A stretch of 17,589 nt of DNA from Anaerolineae bacterium (GCA_016929355.1 JAFGJA010000282.1:1-17589), one strand, 5' to 3'. Numbered from the stretch's first letter, positions 6,702 through 15,104 are shown. The notes: generated from the letters alone by a model not told the origin. A program made the numbers and translations.

Positions 6702-7445
6702 TTAGAGCCGGGAAGAAATGGAATCGCCCCGAACCACCAACCGCGCGTCTACTTCTTCCGGTGACATCAGCTGTCCATCACGCACTTCTTCGACACGCGG
6801 AATTTGCCCGGCCAGATCGCGGTCATGCGTGACCATCACAATGGTTGTCCCCTGCTCAACTAAATCTTCGAACATGGCGAACATCAAACCCGCCGAAACC
6901 ACGTCCAGGTTGCCGGTAGGCTCATCGCCAACCAACACTTTCGGATCATTCGCCAACGCGCGGGCAATTGCCGCACGCTGCTGCTGCCCGCCCGAAATCT
7001 GGCTCGGATACTTATGGGCCACATCCGGCAAATCGACCATTTCGAGCAGTTCCATCGCGCGTTCTTTGCGCTGGCCCTTATGCGTGCCGGTGTAATGCAT
7101 CGGCATCATCACATTTTCGATCACGGTCAGCGTGGGCAGCAGTTGGAAGAATTGGAACACCACGCCCACATTGCGCCCGCGCCACTTCGCTACCTGATTT
7201 TCGCTGAGGTTGGTCAAGCGCTGCCCAGCGACGTGAACTTCGCCGGAAGTCGGACGATCAATACCGGTGATCATGTTGATCAGCGTACTTTTACCGCTAC
7301 CCGACGGGCCGACGATGGCGACAAATTCGCCCTCGTTAATTTCCAGATCGACGCCTTTCAAGACGCGCAGGGGGCCGGCTTTGGTCTTGTAGATTTTTTC
7401 CACATTTTGGAGCGAAATGACAGACTGTGGATTTCCATTACTCAT
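6702..7445 (-). CDS. ABC transporter ATP-binding protein, MacB/LolD type (second ATPase of operon)
   Basis: A complete 247-residue ATPase. Walker A is GPSGSGKS (46-53), the Q-loop is in VVFQFFQLLP (95-104), the signature is ISGGQQQR (150-157), Walker B is VLVGDEP (170-176, catalytic E175), and the switch histidine is H207. The QFFQLLPTLT(V)xENV segment is typical of the MacB/LolD/FtsE group, which power FtsX-fold permeases by mechanotransmission instead of moving a substrate through a pore. A GGAG site precedes the ATG at 7445. It lies 29 bases after the permease stop and 15 before the STAS start. It is clearly a paralogue of the ATPase at 10053-10805. All catalytic residues are intact in both, so neither is a dead subunit. 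Confidence 0.93.
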   Translation of the reverse strand: MSNGNPQSVISLQNVEKIYKTKAGPLRVLKGVDLEINEGEFVAIVGPSGSGKSTLINMITGIDRPTSGEVHVAGQRLTNLSENQVAKWRGRNVGVVFQFFQLLPTLTVIENVMMPMHYTGTHKGQRKERAMELLEMVDLPDVAHKYPSQISGGQQQRAAIARALANDPKVLVGDEPTGNLDVVSAGLMFAMFEDLVEQGTTIVMVTHDRDLAGQIPRVEEVRDGQLMSPEEVDARLVVRGDSISSRL

Positions 7446-7474
7446 GATGTTATTCTCCTATATGCAGCGCCGTC

Positions 7475-9982
7475 TTATTGGTAGCGCAAAATGTCTGAAA
7501 CCGTGCGGCGGGCCGCTGAAATCGAAGGCCACAGGCTGGCAATCGACGCGATGACGATCATCCCCACCAGGCCCATTCCCCAGACCCATACCGGGAAACT
7601 AAAATCGACGAATTCCGAGAATTGCAGACCATCCAGCAGCAAAAGTGCCAGTAGATAGCTTAAGGGAATGGCGACGATCCACGCCAGCACGCCAATCAAC
7701 ACCCCTTCGACCAAAAACTGCGTGACGATTGTACCCGATCCTGCGCCAATGGAGCGCATGACGCCGATCTCTTTCTGGCGTTCGAAAACAGCCATCGAGA
7801 GCGTCGTGAGCAGGCCAATCGCGCCAACGGCGGCCATCACGCCGGATGTAATCTGGAAGATCATATTAAAGACTAACATGCTTTCCGCGATAGTGTCCTC
7901 TTCAGCCTGCTGGTTCATGAAGCTGGCTGTAACGCCATTATCCAACAAGACCTCAGAAACATCGCTGATGGTATCGTCTACGGCGGTAGCCGAGAGATCA
8001 TCATCAACGGTCTTGGCGAAGAAGACAATCGGCAGTGGGATGTCATCTGTCGCGTCATCCGGTGTGCCATTATCATCCACAAAACCGGCTAACTGCGAAA
8101 GGTCTTGCCAGCGCAGCGCCACAAACGGGAAGGGATAGGATGCGACGCCAATGACCTCGAACTGCGCCGAACGACCACCCGCCGAGATCACCACCTGATC
8201 GCCCACCGTTTTATCCAGCGACTCAGCCGCCGGTTTGGTCAGCACCACGCCGCGCCGTTCGGGATCATCGTCCCAACCCGTGCCCGCGTCATAAGTGAAA
8301 TCGAGCGTTTTAGCGGCGGGGTCCATCCCGAAGGCTTGCAGCTCATCCACGTCTTCCGGTCCCACAATGATCGGCGATCCGTTCAGGTCCAAAAACCGCA
8401 CCATGAAAGCTACGCCAGGATTCACATCCTCGATGGCGTCCACCTGCATGATCGCATCGTTCATCTGGTCGAAATCTTGCGGTTCACTAGGCATGATCAT
8501 GGCTTCATACTGGAAGGTATCGAACAATTTGCCGATTTCGTCCGTGATGACGCTGAACATGGCAAAGACACCCATTGAGGCCGCCGCCGCAAACGTCAGC
8601 GTGATGACGGTCAGCGCCAGACGCCCCTTTTTCTGCATCATATTGCTCATCGCCTGCCGGATGTTGGCCGGGAATGGTAGCGCCTTGATGAAGCGCGCAA
8701 TCGGCCCGGTTCCCCAATTGGTCGAGATACCGAGATCGGTCATGGCTTCGATGATGGTCACGCGCGTGCCGTTAAAGACCGGGAGCAGCGCTGCCACAAT
8801 CGGCACTAAAACACCCATCACCGCCCCGATCACCACGCCCGCGATGGATACGTTAAAGCCTTCGATCAGCGTGTGTGCTAGCGGTGCAAAGGATTGGGCC
8901 ATGAGCGATCCGACCAGTACCCCGATGATCACGCCGGGGATCGTGCCAATGATGCCATACACAGCGGCGATACCCGCATAGATGACAAAATTATCCATGC
9001 GGGTTGCGCCCATCGATTTCAGCACCCCGATCTGGCGTTTCTGTTCGGTGATAATGGTGCTGATCACGTTTGTCACCAGGAAACCGGACACCACCAGCGC
9101 CACTATCGCCAGCATATTCAGGATATTGGTGATTTCTTGCACTTCGCCGATCAGGAAATAATCATCGGGATCATCCAACCAGTAGCCCTGGGGGATGTAG
9201 TCGGTTTCGTTAGCGATGAGTTCCATCAAATCATCGGCTTGAGTGTGCGCCGTTTGCGTATCCACGTAGCGCAGATAGTAGGACGAATACCCGGAAAAAC
9301 TGGAAATCAGATGGGCGTCTTCAACCGTAGCGAAAATGCGGCGTTCGGGCGGATTGCCATCTTCATTACCGACCCAGTACGGATGGAAAACAATAGCGCT
9401 GATCGTCCACGTTGCCGCCTCGCCGGTATCGGTTCCCAACGGGCGAAACTGGATTTCGTCGCCCACCGACAAACCGTATTCATCGGCCATACGCCGCTCA
9501 ACGGCGATTTCATTGTTACCCGCTACGGGCCATTCACCCTCAACTTTGCGCATGGGTTCCAGGCTGATCGCGTCAAACGGTTCTGAGAACGCCATCAGAT
9601 CGGCTTCGCGGTAGCGGTTTTCGCTGCCAGCCGTGCGCCAGAACGCAGGAGTGATCGCCTGCCCTTCAATTTGGGTAACACCGACTATTCCGCTCGGCGG
9701 TAAAACAACATCTTTTTGCGTGCGCACCAAATCAAGGATTTGGTCTTCGCCCGCCTCAGTTTGTACGTCCGTCCCGGCTGAGGGAACAGTTACGTACAGG
9801 CGCGTCATCGCAATTTCATCCGATTCGATATCGTCACGAATCTGCTTGATCAGCAAATCGTTGGCCGAAATCAACGCCACCGCGCCAAAAACACCGATCA
9901 TAATACTGATCGACACTAAGGCGGTGCGGCCTTTGCGGGCCATAATATCGCGTAGAATCTTACGTCCCCGTGTTTTAAACAT
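7475..9982 (-). CDS. ABC transporter permease with two FtsX/MacB_PCD units
   Basis: An 835-residue protein made of two homologous halves, each with an N-terminal helix, a large outside domain and three further helices. Predicted helices: 20-40, 287-311, 333-362, 378-402 (half 1) and 453-479, 703-733, 754-783, 797-821 (half 2). The coupling motifs EQKRQIGVLKSMGAT (313-327) and RQKEIGVMRSIGAG (735-748) sit after helices 2 and 6, as in FtsX-fold permeases. The outside domains (about 41-286 and 480-702) resemble MacB periplasmic core regions; the second carries an acidic insert around 636-647. Members move lipoproteins, peptides or drugs, or transmit signals; the substrate here is unknown. An ATG at 10015 is possible, but GGGGGGAG five bases before 9982 supports this start. 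One polypeptide may form the whole membrane part, paired with the two flanking ATPases. Confidence 0.92.
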   Translation of the reverse strand: MFKTRGRKILRDIMARKGRTALVSISIMIGVFGAVALISANDLLIKQIRDDIESDEIAMTRLYVTVPSAGTDVQTEAGEDQILDLVRTQKDVVLPPSGIVGVTQIEGQAITPAFWRTAGSENRYREADLMAFSEPFDAISLEPMRKVEGEWPVAGNNEIAVERRMADEYGLSVGDEIQFRPLGTDTGEAATWTISAIVFHPYWVGNEDGNPPERRIFATVEDAHLISSFSGYSSYYLRYVDTQTAHTQADDLMELIANETDYIPQGYWLDDPDDYFLIGEVQEITNILNMLAIVALVVSGFLVTNVISTIITEQKRQIGVLKSMGATRMDNFVIYAGIAAVYGIIGTIPGVIIGVLVGSLMAQSFAPLAHTLIEGFNVSIAGVVIGAVMGVLVPIVAALLPVFNGTRVTIIEAMTDLGISTNWGTGPIARFIKALPFPANIRQAMSNMMQKKGRLALTVITLTFAAAASMGVFAMFSVITDEIGKLFDTFQYEAMIMPSEPQDFDQMNDAIMQVDAIEDVNPGVAFMVRFLDLNGSPIIVGPEDVDELQAFGMDPAAKTLDFTYDAGTGWDDDPERRGVVLTKPAAESLDKTVGDQVVISAGGRSAQFEVIGVASYPFPFVALRWQDLSQLAGFVDDNGTPDDATDDIPLPIVFFAKTVDDDLSATAVDDTISDVSEVLLDNGVTASFMNQQAEEDTIAESMLVFNMIFQITSGVMAAVGAIGLLTTLSMAVFERQKEIGVMRSIGAGSGTIVTQFLVEGVLIGVLAWIVAIPLSYLLALLLLDGLQFSEFVDFSFPVWVWGMGLVGMIVIASIASLWPSISAARRTVSDILRYQ

Positions 9983-10052
9983 ACTCGCTCCCCCCATCTC
10001 GTGGTTGTGTAGCATGTACTGGATCGAAACTAACGCTCAACGGCGGCAAGGT

Positions 10053-10805
10053 TTAGCCTTTGGTCGCGCTCTTGGTTCGTGACGCACGCAATTCAGCCGT
10101 GCGGCGGCGAGCGGCAGCTTCAAGCGTCGTTTCGCCAATCGTACCGTCTGCTAATTCGTACAACTTGGGCACATTACGCACCAACTCGCGGTCATGGGTC
10201 ACGATAATGACCGTTGTCCCGCGATCTGCTAACTGCTGGAACAGGCCAAACACGTTGTCAGCGCTCATGCGATCCAGATTGCCAGTTGGCTCGTCACCAA
10301 TCACCAAGGGGGGATTGTTCGCCAGCGCCCGCGCAATCGCCACGCGCTGCTGCTGACCACCGGAAAGCATATCGGGCGTTTTGAACGCCTGATCCGCAAT
10401 GCCGAACCGGTCCAGTAGTTTCAAGGCAATATCCCGGCGTTCGCTCGGGTTCCATACATTGGCAAAGTCCATCGGCGCGATCACGTTTTCGACGACGGTC
10501 AGCGTGGGTAGCAGTTGGAAAAATTGGAACACGATCCCGATATTGCGCGCGCGCCATTTGGTCAGGCGGCGCTGGGCCACCTGTGTCACTTGCACATCGC
10601 CAACGGTCACATCGCCGGATGTCGGACTATCAACCGCCGTGAGCATGTTCAAGAACGTGGTTTTGCCGCTCCCCGATGGCCCAATCAAGGCAACAAAATC
10701 ACCTTTATGGATGTCGAGATCGATGCCGCGCAAGACGTTCAACGGTCCAGCCGGTGTATCGAATGTTTTGTAGAGCTGCTCGATCTGGATAAAAGCTTCG
10801 GGCAT
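10053..10805 (-). CDS. ABC transporter ATP-binding protein, MacB/LolD type (first gene of operon)
   Basis: A complete 250-residue ATPase. Walker A is GPSGSGKT (42-49), the Q-loop is in VFQFFQLLP (92-100), the signature is LSGGQQQR (147-154), Walker B is LVIGDEP (167-173, catalytic E172), and the switch histidine is H204. The C-terminal ~30 residues (RRRTAELRASRTKSATKG at the end) are very basic and absent from the second ATPase. The start is firm: AGGAGG lies five bases before the ATG. It opens the operon ATPase - permease - ATPase - STAS, with a 70-base gap before the permease start. Together with the second ATPase it could form a heterodimer on the double permease. The substrate is unknown. 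Confidence 0.93.
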   Translation of the reverse strand: MPEAFIQIEQLYKTFDTPAGPLNVLRGIDLDIHKGDFVALIGPSGSGKTTFLNMLTAVDSPTSGDVTVGDVQVTQVAQRRLTKWRARNIGIVFQFFQLLPTLTVVENVIAPMDFANVWNPSERRDIALKLLDRFGIADQAFKTPDMLSGGQQQRVAIARALANNPPLVIGDEPTGNLDRMSADNVFGLFQQLADRGTTVIIVTHDRELVRNVPKLYELADGTIGETTLEAAARRRTAELRASRTKSATKG

Positions 10806-10879
10806 GTTACCCTCCTAAGGAGATAGTAGGCTATGTCGTGATACTTTACGTTGCGACTGTGAAATAGGTTGCGGATCGG

Positions 10880-10892
10880 TGTAATTTTTACA
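10880..10892. promoter_or_regulatory. Perfect palindrome in the divergent region upstream of the ABC operon
   Basis: TGTAA-TTT-TTACA (10880-10892) is a perfect inverted repeat 75 bases upstream of the ABC operon start and about 160 bases upstream of the small zinc-finger gene. It could be a repressor operator. TGTAA also occurs singly nearby (10914-10918), which weakly suggests a cluster. I could not place convincing promoters in the 248-bp region 10806-11053. Confidence 0.3.
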
Positions 10893-11053
10893 AGATTTCA
10901 ATGGTTGCGAGCATGTAAAAAATGATACTAGCAAATAGGGTAAAGAGGCAAACATCCCTTGATTACACGGCAAAATTGTTTGCGTGATCCGATCAGGCGC
11001 GCTACACTGTTTGCCCGATTTTCACTTTATCCGAGGAGAAAGTTTGTAATTTC

Positions 11054-11218
11054 ATGTCCGAATCGACAACCAAATGTCCACACTGCGGCAAAATAGTATC
11101 CAGCCCGGAAAAGATGGCGTGGCATCTCGCGCGCGAATGCACAGAATTCTTCGCCAGCACCGCGTCTGCCTCATCTAAAAATGAGCAAAAACCGGCCCAG
11201 TCGGGCAGTGGGGACTAA
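11054..11218 (+). CDS. Small C2HC zinc-finger protein (54 aa)
   Basis: A short frame from ATG 11054 to TAA 11216-11218. The protein begins MSESTTKCPHCGKIV and has C8, C11, H24 and C29, that is C-x2-C-x12-H-x4-C, a compact zinc-binding pattern with the CPHCGK knuckle usual in bacterial zinc ribbons. The last 20 residues are Ser/Ala/Lys/Gln-rich and probably unstructured. A purine-rich GAGGAG (11033-11038) lies 15 bases before the ATG, which is further than ideal, and no better in-frame start exists. A hairpin terminator follows 60 bases downstream, so it is probably a one-gene transcript. Nucleic-acid or protein binding is possible; the function is unknown. The codon pattern, zinc ligands and terminator make chance unlikely. 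Confidence 0.72.
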   Translation: MSESTTKCPHCGKIVSSPEKMAWHLARECTEFFASTASASSKNEQKPAQSGSGD

Positions 11219-11278
11219 ACTATATTTTTAGGCTTTAGTTCAAAAACTCTGCTCACCCCATTATGTTTTGCACGACCA

Positions 11279-11313
11279 TCAGCAACGACGTTAAAGCGCC
11301 GTTGTTGGTTTTT
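11279..11313 (+). terminator. Rho-independent terminator after the small zinc-finger gene
   Basis: The arms 11279-11290 and 11297-11308 pair over twelve positions (one A-C mismatch, two G-T wobbles) around the loop ttaaag, followed by five T residues (11309-11313). It isolates the small zinc-finger gene from the large lipoprotein gene, which then needs its own promoter. Confidence 0.65.
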
Positions 11314-11363
11314 ACCGATGGGTTAGGGTTGGTTCTCCGTTCAGTTTGCGTCAGGCTGCCGCG

Positions 11364-11392
11364 TTGTAGCTGTTTTTGAACAGTTGTACAAT
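11364..11392 (+). promoter_or_regulatory. Candidate promoter of the large lipoprotein gene, with operator-like spacer
   Basis: TTGTAG (11364-11369; 3 of 6 at -35) is followed after exactly 17 bases by TACAAT (11387-11392; 5 of 6 at -10). Transcription would begin near 11399, leaving a leader of about 45 bases with AAAGG (11429-11433) as the probable ribosome site. The spacer contains the perfect inverted repeat CTGTT-TTTG-AACAG (11370-11383), a possible operator. The promoter lies just after the upstream terminator, as expected. Confidence 0.45.
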
Positions 11393-11444
11393 CAAGATAC
11401 GCAAAAACTCATTATTCCAATGAAATACGAAAGGTCAGCCAATC

Positions 11445-14400
11445 ATGAGACACTTACAACGTTCAACCCTCGCCCGCTTAGGGCTGATGGCGTTGATCTT
11501 GATCGTTGTGGCAAGCGCGTGTAGTTTAGGCGGCGGCGATGATACCGGCGCAGACGCCCAACCCACCGTGCCCGCCACGATCACACCACCGTTTACCAAA
11601 ACGCCGATTCCGTCGTTTACGCCCTTTTTAACATCCACACCGGTTTCAGGCGGATTTCAAGTTGTCCCTTCGGCGACGCCGATCAGCGTGTGGCCGACGC
11701 AGCAACCCGTTTATACGCCGTTCCCCACCTGGACTCCGGCTCAGGCATCAGCGACCTCTTATCCGTATGATGTGCGGATTTCGTATCCGGTTGATGGCAG
11801 CCAGATCGCGGGGTATCTCACGATTATCGGCAGCGCGAGTCATCCCCGGTTCTTGCAATATGCGTTGGAATGGGGACCAGACCCGAATCCGGGCAATCTC
11901 TGGTATCCCATTACGAGTCCGCGCACGACGCCTGTCATCAATGGGGCATTGGGCGCGGTGAATACCCATCTGCGCCAGGATGGAAATTATCAGATTCGGC
12001 TGCACATCTGGTTGAACGATGGCACGGAAACATTTGATTATGCGACGGGTATTCGCGTGTCGAATAAGGCCCCAACCGCCGTCCCCACCGCGACCAGCAC
12101 CCCCCGGCCTAATCGCGCCCCGCTCATCCAGCCGATTCCGAGTCAGCAAGTCGATGCGGGCAACACGATTACGCTCACGGTGACAACCAGCGATCCTGAT
12201 GGCGATTTCGTGAACATTTTCGCGGCATCCAGCAATAACGCGATTGGCACAGTCCAGGTACTCAGTCCAACCCAGATCAGCGTAACGGGCAGCACCGCCG
12301 GGATTGCCACCATCACCGTGACCGCCAACGATAATAACGGCGGCCTCGCCAGCACCGCGTTTATTGTGACGGTGAGCGGGCAAAATCAAGCCCCGACCAT
12401 CGGCACGATCCTGAATCAAGCGGTGGATGTGGGGCAAACGTTTAATTTGCCGGTATCGGCCAGCGATCCTGATGGGGATACGCTGACCTTGACCGCCAGT
12501 TCATCGGATACTGCGATTGTCACGGTCAATGCGCCGGATAACAGTTCCGTCAACCTGACCGGGGTGGCCGTTGGCACAGCGACGGTCACGGTAACGGCCA
12601 GCGATGGCAAAGGCGGCATCGTCAATACCGCGTTCCAGGTCGAAGTCGGCCAGCCAAATCGTCCGCCGGTTATTGACACCATCCCCGCGCAAACGATGAG
12701 CGTGGGCGACACCATCCCGGTTACGTATACCGCCAGCGATCCCGATGGTGATCAGATCACCGCCGACGCTGTTTCTGATACATTGGGCGTTGTCGTCGCC
12801 ACCCTCACCCAACCGGGCACGATCCAATTGCAGGCGGTTAGCGCGGGGACAGCGACAGTGACCCTGACCGTTGATGACACCGACGCCACCACGAATCCAG
12901 CGATTACGACGTTCCAGGTGACAGTCGCGCAGGGCAACCAGCCACCGACCATTGATGGGATTGGCCCGCAAACCATGAACGTCAATGAAACGAAAGATGT
13001 ACCTTATAACGCCAGCGATCCCGATAACGATACGCTGACACCTTCAGTGGAATCCGACAATCAGGGCGTGGTCACTGCCGCGATCAACGGCAGCGCGATC
13101 ACACTCAATGCGGTGAGCGCAGGCACAGCCACAATCACCTTAACGGTGACGGATAACAACAATCCTGCCGTCAGCATGGCCTTTACCGTGTCGGTAGCGA
13201 ATGTGAACTTGCCGCCCACTATTGGTCAGATTGGGCAACAAACGTTGGGTGTGGGTAATGTGGTGGATGTCCCCTACAGCGCCTCTGATCCCGAAAATGA
13301 CCCCTTGACGCCTTCGGTGGTATCCGATAATCAGGGTGTGGTCACGGCAGCGCTCAACAATAACGCGATCACGCTCACGGCAGTCGGCGCAGGCTCGGCC
13401 ACCATCACCCTGACCGTGACCGATAACACCAATCCCGCCGTGAATATGCCGTTCACCGTTACGGTAACGCAAAATACGCCGCCCACCGTCGATGGGATTC
13501 TCGATCAATCGATGAACGTGGGCGATACGCTGCCGGTGGGCTATAACGCTTTCGACGCAGAAGACCCCATTAATGCCACCGTCGCCTCGGATAACGGTGG
13601 CGTGGTCACGGCGGCGATTAACAATCCGGGCACGATCACCCTCACGGCGGTAGACGCAGGCTCGGCGACGGTCACGCTGACCGTTACCGATAACGTCAAT
13701 GCGCCTGTAGCCACCACCTTTACGGTGAATGTGGCCGCAACCAACCAGAATCCCATCATTCAGCCCATCACGCAGCAAGCGGTGAACGTCACGCAAACCA
13801 TCACTGTGCCGGTCAGCGCCAGCGATCCTGATGGCGATCCGGTGACGTTGACCGCCGCGTCCGATAATCCTGCGATTGCCTCGGCAGTTCAAAACGGCAA
13901 TGCGCAAATTGATGTGACAGGTGTCGCACCCGGTCAGGCCAACGTGAATCTACAAGTTGAAGATGGCAAGGGCGGCGTCGCCACCGCGAGTTTTGTGGTG
14001 GTCGTGCAGGGCATCAACAACCCGCCGGTCATCCAACCGATTAACGATCAGACCGTTGAAACCGGCCAACAAATCCCGGTGTCGATTGTCGTCACGGATG
14101 CTGATGGGAATGGCGTTGTTGTCACGGCTCTCTCGCAGAATAACGGGATCGCCATTGCCGAAGCGATGGGAACCGACACCATCCTGTTGACCGGTGTCGC
14201 CGAAGGGGTGGTTGCAGTCGAAGTCACGGCTGATGATGCCCAGGGCGGCCTCACCACTACCATGTTTAACGTGAGCGTTACGGCGGCGCAACCCAGCTTT
14301 GACCTGATGCAATATCCGGTCATCCCGACGATCAATCAGGCGATGGCGCAAACGTTGCAGCAATTGTATCAGAGTGGCGTGGCAAACTTTGGTAATCAGG

Positions 14401-15104
14401 CGGGCGCGTTCTCGAAAGTCGGGGCCAGCGTGCTTGATAACCCGAACTTCATGACTCCGTTCAATAACCAGTACAATCTGGGTAACTACGGATCGCTGGA
14501 AACGACCATCAACTTCTATAAGTTTACCCAGGTGCGCGCCGGTACGGACCCGCTAACCAACAGCTTTAACGTAGACAGTGGCGCAGTGGTTGCCCAGCAG
14601 GACTTCGGCATTGACCTGCTGACCAGCACTGTCACGCCCGATGAACAATGCAAGGCGATCAATGCACCTTCGTCGTTGGCCTGCGAATACACCCTGACCA
14701 AACCGAGTATTGCGCTGATCAGTTTCAATGCGGCCAATGTCATCTACATGGACCCATCGGCCTTCCGCAGCGAATTGCAGTCGATCATCCAGCAAACGTT
14801 GCAGAATTACGGTGTAATCCCGGTTTTGGCGACCATCCCGGCGGACGGTGTAGCGACTTCCGAACAATTGCTGCCCTACAATCAGGCCATTGTGGAAGTG
14901 GCACAGCAGTCCGGTATCGCAGGAATTCCGTTGTGGAATCTGTGGCGCGCCATGCAGGAACGCGGCATCACCGATCCGACCACGGTCGCGCCTGCTGGGG
15001 CCGGTGATCTGACCGATGCCTCGCTCGGCTACGGGTACAATATCCGTAACCTGACGGCACTGCAAGTGCTTGACGCGGTGCGCGCCGGAGTGGGCATCAA
15101 CTAG
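11445..15104 (+). CDS. Large lipoprotein: Ig-like domain, eight cadherin-like repeats, degenerate SGNH-like domain
   Basis: A 1219-residue exported protein. A basic N-terminus and hydrophobic helix (11-25) end in VASAC, with C26 as the probable lipidated cysteine. A Thr/Pro-rich linker (about 40-105) would span the wall. An Ig-like domain follows (about 107-206; YPVDGSQIAGYLTIIGSA and LRQDGNYQIRLHIW are characteristic). Eight repeats of ~90 residues cover about 225-947, most with an SDPDGD-type calcium-binding motif. The C-terminal ~260 residues resemble the SGNH/GDSL hydrolase domain of related Chloroflexota proteins (KVGAS at 991-995; LISFNAANV at 1091-1099; GYGYNIRNLTALQVLD at 1195-1210). 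The expected GDS, GxND and DxxH motifs are replaced, so catalysis is doubtful. The protein likely acts on the cell surface, possibly in adhesion or carbohydrate binding. A strong terminator follows. Confidence 0.9.
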   Translation: MRHLQRSTLARLGLMALILIVVASACSLGGGDDTGADAQPTVPATITPPFTKTPIPSFTPFLTSTPVSGGFQVVPSATPISVWPTQQPVYTPFPTWTPAQASATSYPYDVRISYPVDGSQIAGYLTIIGSASHPRFLQYALEWGPDPNPGNLWYPITSPRTTPVINGALGAVNTHLRQDGNYQIRLHIWLNDGTETFDYATGIRVSNKAPTAVPTATSTPRPNRAPLIQPIPSQQVDAGNTITLTVTTSDPDGDFVNIFAASSNNAIGTVQVLSPTQISVTGSTAGIATITVTANDNNGGLASTAFIVTVSGQNQAPTIGTILNQAVDVGQTFNLPVSASDPDGDTLTLTASSSDTAIVTVNAPDNSSVNLTGVAVGTATVTVTASDGKGGIVNTAFQVEVGQPNRPPVIDTIPAQTMSVGDTIPVTYTASDPDGDQITADAVSDTLGVVVATLTQPGTIQLQAVSAGTATVTLTVDDTDATTNPAITTFQVTVAQGNQPPTIDGIGPQTMNVNETKDVPYNASDPDNDTLTPSVESDNQGVVTAAINGSAITLNAVSAGTATITLTVTDNNNPAVSMAFTVSVANVNLPPTIGQIGQQTLGVGNVVDVPYSASDPENDPLTPSVVSDNQGVVTAALNNNAITLTAVGAGSATITLTVTDNTNPAVNMPFTVTVTQNTPPTVDGILDQSMNVGDTLPVGYNAFDAEDPINATVASDNGGVVTAAINNPGTITLTAVDAGSATVTLTVTDNVNAPVATTFTVNVAATNQNPIIQPITQQAVNVTQTITVPVSASDPDGDPVTLTAASDNPAIASAVQNGNAQIDVTGVAPGQANVNLQVEDGKGGVATASFVVVVQGINNPPVIQPINDQTVETGQQIPVSIVVTDADGNGVVVTALSQNNGIAIAEAMGTDTILLTGVAEGVVAVEVTADDAQGGLTTTMFNVSVTAAQPSFDLMQYPVIPTINQAMAQTLQQLYQSGVANFGNQAGAFSKVGASVLDNPNFMTPFNNQYNLGNYGSLETTINFYKFTQVRAGTDPLTNSFNVDSGAVVAQQDFGIDLLTSTVTPDEQCKAINAPSSLACEYTLTKPSIALISFNAANVIYMDPSAFRSELQSIIQQTLQNYGVIPVLATIPADGVATSEQLLPYNQAIVEVAQQSGIAGIPLWNLWRAMQERGITDPTTVAPAGAGDLTDASLGYGYNIRNLTALQVLDAVRAGVGIN
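12117..14285 (+). repeat. Eight tandem ~90-codon cadherin/Ig-like repeats within the large lipoprotein gene
   Basis: The units begin at protein residues 225, 316, 407, 500, 590, 679, 770 and 860, each with a Pro-Pro/Asn-Pro plus I-x-x-I pattern (for example PPTIDGIG, PPTIGQIG). They fall into two types. Units 1, 2, 7 and 8 carry a loop like DGKGG or DNNGG near the end; units 3-6 carry a loop like TDNNNPAV instead. Units 4 and 5 are the most alike, sharing SDNQGVVTAA and TATITLTVTDN-like stretches almost unchanged. The pattern suggests that the middle block grew by tandem duplication inside an older array. Confidence 0.85.

Noticed and set aside
11263..11379. A 38-codon open frame (starting MFCTTISNDVK) downstream of the zinc-finger gene
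   Set aside because: It has no ribosome site and runs through the terminator hairpin and into the promoter of the next gene; it has no recognisable features.
13140..13907. A 255-codon open frame on the minus strand inside the repeat lipoprotein gene
   Set aside because: It is rich in Arg, His and Gly repeats that mirror the repeats on the plus strand. It is a shadow frame without a ribosome site or family features.
12117..14285. CRISPR array or DNA-level satellite as an explanation for the repetitive region
   Set aside because: The repeats are about 270 bp long, diverged at the DNA level, in one continuous reading frame, and explained by protein domains.
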